12,767 nucleotides of DNA from Planctomycetota bacterium (lineage in GTDB: Bacteria > Planctomycetota > Phycisphaerae > Sedimentisphaerales > SM23-30): contig JAKQBU010000634.1 in the NCBI GenBank assembly GCA_029573975.1, forward strand, positions 1 to 12,767. Reading direction: 5' to 3'. How positions within the stretch are numbered: position 1 is the stretch's first letter; the number at the start of each line of letters is the position of its first letter. The notes beneath the pieces were generated by a model. That model ran no database searches. It was not told the DNA's origin and saw nothing but the letters and a program-made list of their open reading frames with translations. Below are positions 1 to 7,958 of the stretch, piece after piece. Both the position numbers and the translations under genes were made by a program.

Positions 1-1544
1 ATGAGCAGGTGGGTGCAGATGCGGTCGAGGAAGAAGCGGTCGTGGCTGATAACCATGGCACAGCCCTGGAAGTCGATGATGGCCTGTTCGAGGACGCGCA
101 TGGTGTCCACGTCGAGGTCGTTGGTCGGTTCGTCGAGGAGCAGGAGGTTGCCGCCGTAGCGGAGCATCTTGGCCAGGTGGATGCGGTTGCGTTCGCCGCC
201 GGAACATTCGGAGGTTTTTTTCTGCTGCTGGGCGCCGCGGAAGTTGAAGCGGGCGACATAGGCACGGGAGGCGATGGAGGCGCCGCCGACGTCGATGGTA
301 TCTTTGCCGCCGGTGATTTCCTCGAAGATCGTTTTGGAGTTGTCCAGGGCATCGCGGTGCTGGTCCACATAGCCGATGGCGACGGTGGAGCCGATCTCGA
401 TGGCACCGGAGTCGGGCTGTTCCTGTTTGGTGATTAAGCGGAAGAGGGTGGTTTTGCCGATGCCGTTGGGGCCGATGACGCCGACGATGGCGTTTTTGGG
501 CAGGTCGAAGGAGCAGTTTTCAATCAATTTATTTCCGTTATAGCCCTTGGAGACATTCTGGAAGGTGAGGACCTTATCACCCAGGTGGGGGCCGGTGGGA
601 ATCTGGATGAGGACATCGCCGCGGGCGTCGATGGCGGCCTGGCCGACCATTTTTTCGTAGGCGTTGATACGGGCCTGGTTTTTCTGGTTGCGGGCGCGGA
701 CGGAGGTGTTGATCCAGTCCAGTTCGCGGGCGAGGGTTTTCTGCCGCTGGGATTCCTTCTTCTCGGCGATGCGCAGGAGTTCGGCTTTTTGTTTGAGCCA
801 GGAGGAATAATTTCCCTCAAAGGGCAGCCCGCGGGTGTTTTCCAGTTCGAGGATCCATTTGGTGATGTTGTCAAGGAAGTAACGGTCGTGGGTGACGATA
901 ATGACAGTGCCGTGGTAGTCGCGGAGGGCGGTTTCCAGCCACTGGACGGTTTCGGCGTCGAGGTGGTTGGTGGGTTCGTCCAGGAGGAGCAGGTCAGGTT
1001 TTTCCAGGAGTGCCACACAGAGGGCGACGCGGCGGCGTTCCCCGCCGGAGAGACGGGCCACGGGGGCATCATCGGGCGGCAGGACCAGGGCGTCAGAAAC
1101 GATGTCGATCAGGCGGTCGGTTTCCCACCCTTCACAGGCATCGATTTTGTCCTGGAGGACGCCCATTTCCTCCATCAGCTTATCCATATCATCGCCCGGC
1201 TGGGGGTCAGCCATCCGTTCGGAGATGGCGTTGAACCGTTCGATCATATCGAGGGTGGGCTTGATGGCGGTCTGGAGGTTCTGGCGGACGGTTTTATCCA
1301 GTTCGAGCTGGGGTTCCTGGGCAACGTAGCGGAGCTTCATTTTGGGGGAAAGTTTGGTTTCGCCCTGGAAATCGGTGTCAAGGCCGGCCATGATGCGCAG
1401 CAGGGTGCTTTTGCCGGAGCCGTTTTCGCCGATGACGCCAATCTTGGCGCCGTAGAAGAAGGAGAGGGAGATATCACGGAGGACAACCTTGTCGCCGTAA
1501 CTTTTACCGACATTACGCATTTCAAAGACAAACTGGGGAGGCAT
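1..1544 (-). CDS. ettA: Energy-dependent translational throttle protein EttA (ABC-F ATPase), 3' end cut by window edge
   Basis: ABC-F family ATPase. The known family member EttA binds the ribosomal E site and gates the first elongation steps according to ATP/ADP ratio; it has no membrane domain. The window holds 514 residues, and the family is usually about 555, so roughly 40 C-terminal residues lie outside. Visible in order: first Walker A GENGSGKST (39-47), first signature LSGGERRR (165-172), Walker B LLLLDEPTNHLD (185-196), the switch segment THDRYFLDN, the linker with GNYSSWL (244-250) where EttA contacts P-site tRNA, second Walker A GPNGIGKTT (358-366), second signature CSGGE (447-451), LLLLDEPTNDLD (467-478) and ISHDRFFLDR. 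N-terminal MPPQFVFEMRNVGKSYGDK and NISLSFF-like text match E. coli EttA closely. Start chosen at the ATG at 1544, with AAAAGGA ending 10 bases upstream. The second signature begins with Cys instead of the usual Leu. Function assignment is firm. Confidence 0.96.
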   Translation of the reverse strand, partial: MPPQFVFEMRNVGKSYGDKVVLRDISLSFFYGAKIGVIGENGSGKSTLLRIMAGLDTDFQGETKLSPKMKLRYVAQEPQLELDKTVRQNLQTAIKPTLDMIERFNAISERMADPQPGDDMDKLMEEMGVLQDKIDACEGWETDRLIDIVSDALVLPPDDAPVARLSGGERRRVALCVALLEKPDLLLLDEPTNHLDAETVQWLETALRDYHGTVIIVTHDRYFLDNITKWILELENTRGLPFEGNYSSWLKQKAELLRIAEKKESQRQKTLARELDWINTSVRARNQKNQARINAYEKMVGQAAIDARGDVLIQIPTGPHLGDKVLTFQNVSKGYNGNKLIENCSFDLPKNAIVGVIGPNGIGKTTLFRLITKQEQPDSGAIEIGSTVAIGYVDQHRDALDNSKTIFEEITGGKDTIDVGGASIASRAYVARFNFRGAQQQKKTSECSGGERNRIHLAKMLRYGGNLLLLDEPTNDLDVDTMRVLEQAIIDFQGCAMVISHDRFFLDRICTHLL

Positions 1545-1625
1545 ACCGGATAATTCCTTTTCTGTATGTAAACTCGTTCCAATATTCAGCCGGAGAACCA
1601 GATCGCCGGCAAAAGATATTGCGGT

Positions 1626-1652
1626 ATTATACGCCAAATTATTGGACGTCAA
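1626..1652 (-). promoter_or_regulatory. Probable sigma70-like promoter of ettA
   Basis: On the minus strand TTGACG (1652-1647) is followed after 15 bases by a perfect TATAAT (1631-1626). The spacer is shorter than the optimal 17, but both hexamers are near consensus. This predicts a leader of about 75 bases before the ettA ATG. A GCCGG/CCGGC hairpin (1589-1610) would lie in that leader. Inferred from sequence alone. Confidence 0.5.
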
Positions 1653-1736
1653 ATGGGTAAATGAAATTTTTCAGAAATGTTTATCAATTCCTTTTCCGAT
1701 AATCAGTAACAGGCAAAAGGTTTTGGGAGAAGAGCG

Positions 1737-4238
1737 ATGAAACGATTCGGTATCTATATGGGACTTCTGGCATTGGTGTCAGGAGGATATTCTGGGTATG
1801 CGATGGACCAGACAGTGGTGCTGGAGGATAATTTTGATACAGCGGAACCAAACCCAAGTAAATGGGATGTAGTTATTACCAATTCGGTGTCCTGCTCAGT
1901 CGATATCGACAGCAATCAACTGCGGGCTTCAGTGTACGGCGATAACGTAAGCACACATGTAGCGTATCTGGCCTCGAAAAGTATCCCTCTGCCTAACGAC
2001 TGGACGGCGGTTATCGTGACCGGGAAATGGAAGGTGACCGCGGCAGATACGGGAGAATTCAACCTGCGGTTTTTCGAGGCCGGTGATGAAAGTAAGTATG
2101 TATTGGCGGCCTATGGGACCTGGACAACCTATCCCTGGAATCATTTTCGGCGGATCGACTCAAATGGAACGGCGGATTATATCGCTCGGGCCATTCCGTC
2201 GAGCTACAAGACTTTTGAACTGAGGGTTACTCCCACGGGATGGAGTTTTACGGAAGACGGTCAAACGCTGGCGGATATCACGACCAGTCATATGGCGGAT
2301 ATGAGTGCCTTTCAGATTCAGTTCGGCAGTGCGGACTATTCGGGCTTACCGGCGGAGATCGTCTATATCGATGATATCCAGGTGGTTCTTCAGACACCCA
2401 GCCAGCCGGGCGATACCTGTGAGAATCCTTTGGTGGTTGATTCACTGCCCTATACGGATACACAAAACAGCGGTGATTTTCATCATGATATGGATTTTCT
2501 CTGCGGCCAGGAAGCGTCTGTTTCGCCCGATGTGGTTTATCAGTTTACCCCCGAAGCGGACATGGGAATCAATATTCATCTGGCAGGGGCCGGATTTGAT
2601 CCTAAGGTAGCGGTGTACAAAAACGGGTGTGAGGAAAGTGATCTGATAGCCTGCAATCTGGACGATCAGACACTTATGGATTTCACCACGGATGCGCATT
2701 TATACGATGTACCCTTACAGGGGTATCAGACATATTATATTATCGCGGATGGCGAGGGCGGATCCGCGGGGGATTATCAGATTTCGATTACCCAGGGGGA
2801 TCTTCTGCCCGGGTGCCCGGCGGGAAATTCCATCTGTCAACTGCCGGTATCGCCATATGGCGGCTGGAGTGCACTGGCAAGTGATGAAGATTTATCCCAT
2901 ACTGCGATGGAAAATTTTGAAACCGACGGAAGGTATCTCTATCAAATTGTTTTTTGGGGAATTACCTTTGATGAATACTATTTTTACTGTCAGGAACCGG
3001 AATATAGCTGGCAGGACTATTTTCAGGTTCGAATTTACGCAGATAGTGGCGGAGTACCGGGGGCAAGTATCTATTCGGACTATTTTCCCTCCGAGCGGAT
3101 TGATACGGGTGTACAGTATAGCCGATACGGAAACCTTCAGCAGTTCCGTATAGCCCTGCCTTTTCTGGAAATACCGGCACCGACCGGGTGGATTTCGATT
3201 CGGGGTATTGAATCGTATTGCCGTTTCGCGTGGATGGCGTCGGGGGAAGGAGACGGCCTATGCTATTCCAACTCGCAGGAAAGCTTTTCCCATGATCTGG
3301 CTGTGGCGGTATTTATTACGAATACACCGATCATTGCTCATCCCAGACCAACCGATCAGGAACGAAATATTATTGCCCCGATAGAGGCATCCTGGTTCTA
3401 TAACGGGCCGACCCCGGTAACGTACGATGTATATGCCTGCTGGGAGGGTGAGATTCTGGCGGATTTTGATAAGGTTGCTTCCGGATTGACAGAACCCAAT
3501 TGCCAATTCAGTTCAATCTATGGGTATCCCTTGTGGCCGGAGACGGTTTACAAGTGGTTTGTAGTCGCTCATGGACCGGATGGCGATTTGATGGGACCGG
3601 TTTGGTCCTTTACGACTTCCCGTTCTCTGCCGGGGGATATCGACTATGACCAGGATACCGATTTGGCGGACCTGGCCCTATTTGCCGCCCAGTGGCTGGA
3701 AACCGGCTGCAGCACTGCCAACAGCTTTTGTTCAGAAGCGGATATTAATGGGGATTCGTTTGTAGACCTGACGGATTATTCCATTTTTGCCAAACACTGG
3801 CTGGGTGATCTGACACCGCCGCCGGCACATAATCTCTGCGAAAACGCCATACCGCTGCCATTGGGAATTATTTATTCCGGCAACAACACCTATGCCGAAG
3901 GGACGGATATTACCTTATGCGGAAGTCATGATAATCTAGATGTGTGGCATTCCTTTACTGCCAGCCAGGACGGTGAATACACCTTTATTCTCTGGAATAC
4001 CGATTTTTACACGGCCACCTTATCGCTGTTTGAGAGCTGTGGCAGTTCGCCGCTGCAATGCAGCACGATCCTCACTCTGGGAGATTTCACGAATCAATAC
4101 ATATCGTATCCACGGCTACAAATGCCACTCGCGACCGGGCAGACTGTTTTGCTGCGAGTGGGAGCCGATGGGAATAGCTATCCTCCGTATGGCAGCTATC
4201 GAATCGGAGTCTGGAGGGTAGGCGATAAAGCGGATTGA
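1737..4238 (+). CDS. Secreted multidomain protein with internal dockerin-like repeats and two PPC-like domains
   Basis: An 833-residue exported protein, unrecognised as a whole. The ATG at 1737 has GGGAG seven bases upstream. Residues 1-22 form a Sec signal peptide (MKR, a hydrophobic stretch, likely cleavage after GYA). Residues about 24-218 look like a concanavalin/LamG-type beta-sandwich, ending in the typical VYIDDIQVV strand. Residues about 226-353 and 695-830 resemble bacterial pre-peptidase C-terminal (PPC) domains, each opening with a CENP/CENA motif and ending in YQI or YRI strands. Residues 360-525 form a Cys- and aromatic-rich segment I cannot assign. Residues 530-628 resemble fibronectin III (YKWFVVAHG, VWSFTT). 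Residues 633-690 are a dockerin-like pair: DIDYDQDTDLADLALFAAQWL-type loop then DINGDSFVDLTDYSIFAKHWL-type loop, with Asp at calcium-ligand spacing. No catalytic motif was seen, so an adhesive, glycan-binding or scaffold role is inferred. It stands alone, divergent from ettA. Confidence 0.85.
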   Translation: MKRFGIYMGLLALVSGGYSGYAMDQTVVLEDNFDTAEPNPSKWDVVITNSVSCSVDIDSNQLRASVYGDNVSTHVAYLASKSIPLPNDWTAVIVTGKWKVTAADTGEFNLRFFEAGDESKYVLAAYGTWTTYPWNHFRRIDSNGTADYIARAIPSSYKTFELRVTPTGWSFTEDGQTLADITTSHMADMSAFQIQFGSADYSGLPAEIVYIDDIQVVLQTPSQPGDTCENPLVVDSLPYTDTQNSGDFHHDMDFLCGQEASVSPDVVYQFTPEADMGINIHLAGAGFDPKVAVYKNGCEESDLIACNLDDQTLMDFTTDAHLYDVPLQGYQTYYIIADGEGGSAGDYQISITQGDLLPGCPAGNSICQLPVSPYGGWSALASDEDLSHTAMENFETDGRYLYQIVFWGITFDEYYFYCQEPEYSWQDYFQVRIYADSGGVPGASIYSDYFPSERIDTGVQYSRYGNLQQFRIALPFLEIPAPTGWISIRGIESYCRFAWMASGEGDGLCYSNSQESFSHDLAVAVFITNTPIIAHPRPTDQERNIIAPIEASWFYNGPTPVTYDVYACWEGEILADFDKVASGLTEPNCQFSSIYGYPLWPETVYKWFVVAHGPDGDLMGPVWSFTTSRSLPGDIDYDQDTDLADLALFAAQWLETGCSTANSFCSEADINGDSFVDLTDYSIFAKHWLGDLTPPPAHNLCENAIPLPLGIIYSGNNTYAEGTDITLCGSHDNLDVWHSFTASQDGEYTFILWNTDFYTATLSLFESCGSSPLQCSTILTLGDFTNQYISYPRLQMPLATGQTVLLRVGADGNSYPPYGSYRIGVWRVGDKAD

Positions 4239-4488
4239 AGGACCAATTTCATAGCGCCTGAAACGAAATATACCCTGTATGCACCAGATGATTTTAGCTA
4301 GTGCCTGATTTCTGTCATCCGTTGTGTTTTTCGTTCGCTTCGAGGGCATGGAACGACACAAAGATCAGCAACAAGAAACACCGAATTTCAATGCTGGCAA
4401 CCGTACCCATCCAGAAAAGAGCGAATCGCTTTCAATCCCCTTTTCTTCTTAATCGAAGATCAAAACTTCCAACCCAACCGAATCTGGT

Positions 4489-5241
4489 TTATCTTCTTTG
4501 TGCAATGGCTCCCACAATCGGATTGACGAAATTCGGGATCATTTTATCGATCATGATGTCCGTGCAGAGCTGGCGCTGGTACTGGTAGGACTCCAGGCTG
4601 GAGAAGCTCCGGACGGGAGTGGGATACTGGCGGATGGAAAGATACAGACTTAGTTGATCTTCCTCTTTGAATTTGCCGGTGCGGACCTGGTAGGCGCCGG
4701 TGCGGGATTCGAAGGAAATCCGGGCCTGGAGGCGGCAGTCGTCGGACAGTCCGATCAGGATGGCCGGGTCAAAGCCCAGGGGGCTGGCATGGGGCAGATC
4801 AAGCAGGGAGGCAAAGGGGGTGTTCCGGTAGAGGGCCTCGGCGAGAATCTCGTCGTGATTGCCCTGGTAATCGAAATCCATGCCGAACAGGACGTCGAGG
4901 GAATCGATGTCCAGATTGCTGATGCCCAGGGTAAAGGGGGCCAGGTCCAGAATGAGGCGGTGCTGCTCGTCGGCGGCCTCCAGGGAAGGCGGATTGACGA
5001 ACCCGCTGCAGATGCGGTCTCTTTCGATGGTGATCCAGCGATAGGAGCCTGATTCGCGGTCTTCATCGAGGCAGAAATCGCCGGTTTCCCGCTGGTAGAA
5101 GGTATTCATGGTGGGGAACTGGCGCTGAATCCGCTCGAAAAAATGCAATATGGTATCCCGCTCGGTTGGGAGTTCCAACTCGGTATTGAGATTCATATTG
5201 GCATAAAAATCATCACATAAACTACTAAAAGATATGGACAT
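4489..5241 (-). CDS. Conserved-looking protein of unknown function (250 aa)
   Basis: I do not recognise a characterised family. The product is a soluble, acidic protein with no signal peptide and no transmembrane segment. The N-terminal part has DDFYANMNLNTELELPTERD (10-29) followed by a helix-like ILHFFERIQRQFP. The middle is mixed alpha/beta, with SYRWITIERDRICSGFVNPP and ILDLAPFTLGISNLDIDSLD. The C-terminal region has GAYQVRTGKFKEEDQLSLYL and ends in a hydrophobic tail, FVNPIVGAIAQRR. No catalytic, nucleotide-binding or metal motif could be picked out. Start at the ATG at 5241, with AAAAGGA ending nine bases upstream. It lies 165 bp downstream of the kinase-like gene on the same strand but has a separate promoter candidate, so it may be transcribed independently. 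Codon use and length support a real gene. Confidence 0.85.
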   Translation of the reverse strand: MSISFSSLCDDFYANMNLNTELELPTERDTILHFFERIQRQFPTMNTFYQRETGDFCLDEDRESGSYRWITIERDRICSGFVNPPSLEAADEQHRLILDLAPFTLGISNLDIDSLDVLFGMDFDYQGNHDEILAEALYRNTPFASLLDLPHASPLGFDPAILIGLSDDCRLQARISFESRTGAYQVRTGKFKEEDQLSLYLSIRQYPTPVRSFSSLESYQYQRQLCTDIMIDKMIPNFVNPIVGAIAQRR

Positions 5242-5292
5242 ACGGCCAAATCCTTTTCTTTTTCAAAACATACATAATCATGGACTTATTAA

Positions 5293-5322
5293 ATTATACT
5301 CAATTTGCCGGCTGGGAAGCAA
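5293..5322 (-). promoter_or_regulatory. Probable sigma70-like promoter of the 250-aa protein gene
   Basis: On the minus strand TTGCTT (5322-5317), an 18-base spacer and a perfect TATAAT (5298-5293). It lies about 50 bases before the ATG at 5241 in an AT-rich gap, so the gene can be expressed separately from the operon upstream. Not tested. Confidence 0.55.
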
Positions 5323-5406
5323 GAAAATAGTCCCTATTGCTCCAAGTGCTACCCGAACGCAAGAATCATCCTGACTGCGGATTCTATATTTACGAAAAAC
5401 CTTTAT

Positions 5407-7935
5407 TTATAAGAACTTAGGTTCCGGGCGTTTCAGTTCGGTGCCGATGGTTCCCAGGACGGAGAAGATGGTAAAGATAAAAGTCCGCCAGAGAAAAGCC
5501 AGCAGAAAGATGGCCAGAACGGCTGAGGGGGCGGGATTTTCAGCCGATACGGGATTTGTCCCGTTCAGCCAGGTGTGAAATCCGGCGGAGAGGAAGGCCA
5601 GGCTTACCCCCCCTATGGCTGAGTAGATGATCCGGCGGGAAAGGGAGGCACCGCCGGCGCCCAGGGTAATCGCCATGCCGGTAAGCAGGGGAAGCAGGGC
5701 TGCCAGCCACCATAATTCTTTGAGATGGGGATGCGGCAGCACTTCATAGTGTTTCAGGTATATGATTTCCGCCAGAGAGGTTCCGGCGGCGGCCAATAGG
5801 ACGATGGGGATGAGGTGCCAGCGGCGCGGTTTTTTCTGCTGGCGCAGATTGGCCTGCAACTGCATACGGCGGCGAATGGTCAGGGGCCAGTTGTAAAAGA
5901 GGGAAAAGACGCCATGTTCCAATAGGGCGCCGCGTTCGCCGAAGACAGGGACGATATGGACCGCACCGGTGGCCCAGTGGCCGGCCATGAAGCGGGCCAG
6001 GACGGGATAGCGGTAGGCCATCTGGATGGGGAAGGCCAGATACCCGATGTACTTGAAAAAGCCGAGGAAGACGGCGATGTTATAGTCCTTGAAATTCTTT
6101 TCGCGGATGACCAGGTACACGACGTACAAACCACGACAGAGCGAACCGGGTGAGATAGGTATCACCTGGAAAGCGGCGATGATTCCCAATCCTACGGCCC
6201 AGGCGTTGGGGTCCTGGCGATGGGTGAAATAATAGATAATTGCGATGGTGACAGAAACCAGTTGGGTTACCGGCAGGGTACAGACGTGAACGGCCAGGCT
6301 TTTTAGATACTTCTGGATGAATGGTTCCTTGAGCTGCGAGAGGATGGTGTCAGCATCACCGCGGGTCAGCATATGATGTTTCTGTCCTTCCAGCACCATA
6401 TCGCGCAGCCATTGTTCGCGCAGCTCGGCGTTGAAGTATAATTTTACGGGGCGAATGGCGATATAGGCGAATACATTTTTGCAATACTGCCAATCGGTGC
6501 AGGCGCGATGGATAAAGAGGGGCAAAAAGGAAAGCAGCCAGTGGCCGAAAAAGCGGGCATACTGCTGCAATAGCAACGGGGCTTTCTGGGAAGTGACTCT
6601 GCCGGCGCGATGCCAGAGGATGAGGGATTCGGCCATCCGGCCGCGCAAGGCCCGGCGGAAATAATCCCGGCTGGTGAGCATTTGGGAATAATGGTGGCGA
6701 TAGTCCGAGCGGCCCCAGATTTTTCGCAGGAACCCGCCCAGCAGCGGGATCAGACCCAGGAAGGCAAAAAGAAGGACCGCCAGCCGGCTGCCGCGCAGCT
6801 TTTGGGTGGTTTTTTCGTCGGTGATATTGCGAACTTCCCAGCCGGTGACGGCACGATCGGCGATGGTGGACCATAAGGGGCGGCTGTAGAGCAAACGGAC
6901 ATGGTTGTGCGTAATATCCGGCAGGGAATCGCGATAGATACGTTCTGCTTCGGTCAATTCCTGAAAGGCCCCGGTCATGTCCGAGAAATCGTCCGGGTGG
7001 GCGTCGATAAAGGTTTTCAGTTTTTCGAGATTGCCCCGGTCAAACTGGACCAGGCTGCCGCGGGCAATCCCTTTGCCGATCAGTTTGAAATCGCCGGGAC
7101 TCATGGGCAGGAACGGCAGCAGGGCCAAACCGGCCCGAAAGTCCACCGCGACCAGACCGGTTTCGGGAGTACTGTCGGTTTCGGTGCGTTTGAGGCAGTT
7201 GGGCTGACTTTTGCAGGTGGACCATTCATATTGCCGGGCGAATTCCGGGGCTCCGATTTCATGAAGGAGCCGGACAAATTCTTTCATGAACCGGTATTTG
7301 GCCCGGTACTCCGGGGAACCAACTTTGGTTTCCTCCACCGGTTGTCCTTTTTTCCAGCGTTTCAGGAGGTCCACATGATCGTCCACCTCGAAGCGCCAGG
7401 TCCGGCCCTCGACCCACTCGCTGATTTCGCCGCAACTGCCCACTTGAGAGTCGATAAAGGTGGCCAGGACATCCACCACACAAGATTCGTCGCCAAAGCG
7501 GATTTTGGCCGCGCGGCGGATGAATTTCTGCCATAATACGCCAGCACGGGCGGCGGCAGGATTGACCTGCAACTGGAAGGGACCCTGGAACCCGAGGCCA
7601 TACACCGCATTGCGGAAGAAGAGGGAAAAACGGGATGGTGGGATCAGGATTTTCACGGCATAGAAGCCGCCCACCTGAATCCCCGGAAGACAGCCTGGTT
7701 CCGCCTCAAGATGCAAAACCTTGACACGGTACACTTGGCCGGCAAAACCGCCACCGACGAATTTTTCCACCTGCAAATGCAGTTTTGCGCTGACAGCCGG
7801 TACGACACCGGTCACTTCATAGTGCAGCTCCGTACCGGGATCATAATGACTGATCCGCAGGGGACGATGCAGTCGGCAGGCCTGGAATTCCTGCATCAAT
7901 TTCTGACAGGTTTCAATCGAATATTCAGCGGTCAT
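5407..7935 (-). CDS. Kinase-like domain fused to a polytopic membrane domain, unknown function
   Basis: About 842-844 residues; numbering here is from the upstream ATG at 7941. I do not know a named family. The N-terminal third resembles a protein-kinase fold: glycine loop VGGGFAGQVYRV (62-73), a VAIK-like FYAVKIL with Lys97, a hinge-like EISEWVEGRTW (172-182), a catalytic-loop-like CKSQPNCLK with Asn248, and a DFG-like VAVDFRAG with Asp267. The catalytic Asp expected five residues before Asn248 is Cys243, so this may be a pseudokinase or a divergent ABC1/UbiB-type enzyme. From about residue 384 there are roughly eight hydrophobic segments, near 386-403, 465-477, 552-572, 581-612, 621-642, 709-727, 743-761, 771-790 and 806-832, with basic loops between them. 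One carries VIPISPGSLCRG (593-604), loosely like the PxPGGLG motif of UPF0104/MprF-type membrane proteins. It is the last gene of the top6B-pgpA operon. Domain reading is by eye and moderately sure. Confidence 0.85.
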   Translation of the reverse strand: MTAEYSIETCQKLMQEFQACRLHRPLRISHYDPGTELHYEVTGVVPAVSAKLHLQVEKFVGGGFAGQVYRVKVLHLEAEPGCLPGIQVGGFYAVKILIPPSRFSLFFRNAVYGLGFQGPFQLQVNPAAARAGVLWQKFIRRAAKIRFGDESCVVDVLATFIDSQVGSCGEISEWVEGRTWRFEVDDHVDLLKRWKKGQPVEETKVGSPEYRAKYRFMKEFVRLLHEIGAPEFARQYEWSTCKSQPNCLKRTETDSTPETGLVAVDFRAGLALLPFLPMSPGDFKLIGKGIARGSLVQFDRGNLEKLKTFIDAHPDDFSDMTGAFQELTEAERIYRDSLPDITHNHVRLLYSRPLWSTIADRAVTGWEVRNITDEKTTQKLRGSRLAVLLFAFLGLIPLLGGFLRKIWGRSDYRHHYSQMLTSRDYFRRALRGRMAESLILWHRAGRVTSQKAPLLLQQYARFFGHWLLSFLPLFIHRACTDWQYCKNVFAYIAIRPVKLYFNAELREQWLRDMVLEGQKHHMLTRGDADTILSQLKEPFIQKYLKSLAVHVCTLPVTQLVSVTIAIIYYFTHRQDPNAWAVGLGIIAAFQVIPISPGSLCRGLYVVYLVIREKNFKDYNIAVFLGFFKYIGYLAFPIQMAYRYPVLARFMAGHWATGAVHIVPVFGERGALLEHGVFSLFYNWPLTIRRRMQLQANLRQQKKPRRWHLIPIVLLAAAGTSLAEIIYLKHYEVLPHPHLKELWWLAALLPLLTGMAITLGAGGASLSRRIIYSAIGGVSLAFLSAGFHTWLNGTNPVSAENPAPSAVLAIFLLAFLWRTFIFTIFSVLGTIGTELKRPEPKFL

Positions 7936-7942
7936 TTCCATT

Positions 7943-7946
7943 TCCT
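7943..7946 (-). promoter_or_regulatory. Ribosome binding site that decides the kinase-like gene start
   Basis: AGGA on the minus strand. It sits one base from the ATG at 7941, too close to serve it, but seven bases from the in-frame ATG at 7935. The second ATG is therefore the preferred start; using the first would add only Met-Glu. Confidence 0.55.
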
Positions 7947-7958
7947 ATTGGTTATAAA

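Noticed and set aside
585..1553. Long plus-strand open frame opposite ettA (322 codons)
   Set aside because: It is the antisense shadow of the ettA frame; its Gly/Val/Asp/Phe-rich product has no domain, while the minus strand encodes a full ABC-F protein.
4413..4433. Hairpin around AGCGAATCGCT as a terminator for either convergent gene
   Set aside because: The arms are separated by one base, so only a very short stem can form with a proper loop, and no clear T-run follows.
4301..4588. Possible small plus-strand gene in the convergent spacer
   Set aside because: It has no ribosome site and a composition unlike a protein, and it runs into the 3' end of the 250-aa gene on the other strand.
6901..7536. 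Plus-strand open frame of 211 codons opposite the kinase-like gene
   Set aside because: Low-complexity antisense translation; the minus-strand frame carries coherent kinase-like motifs through the same bases.
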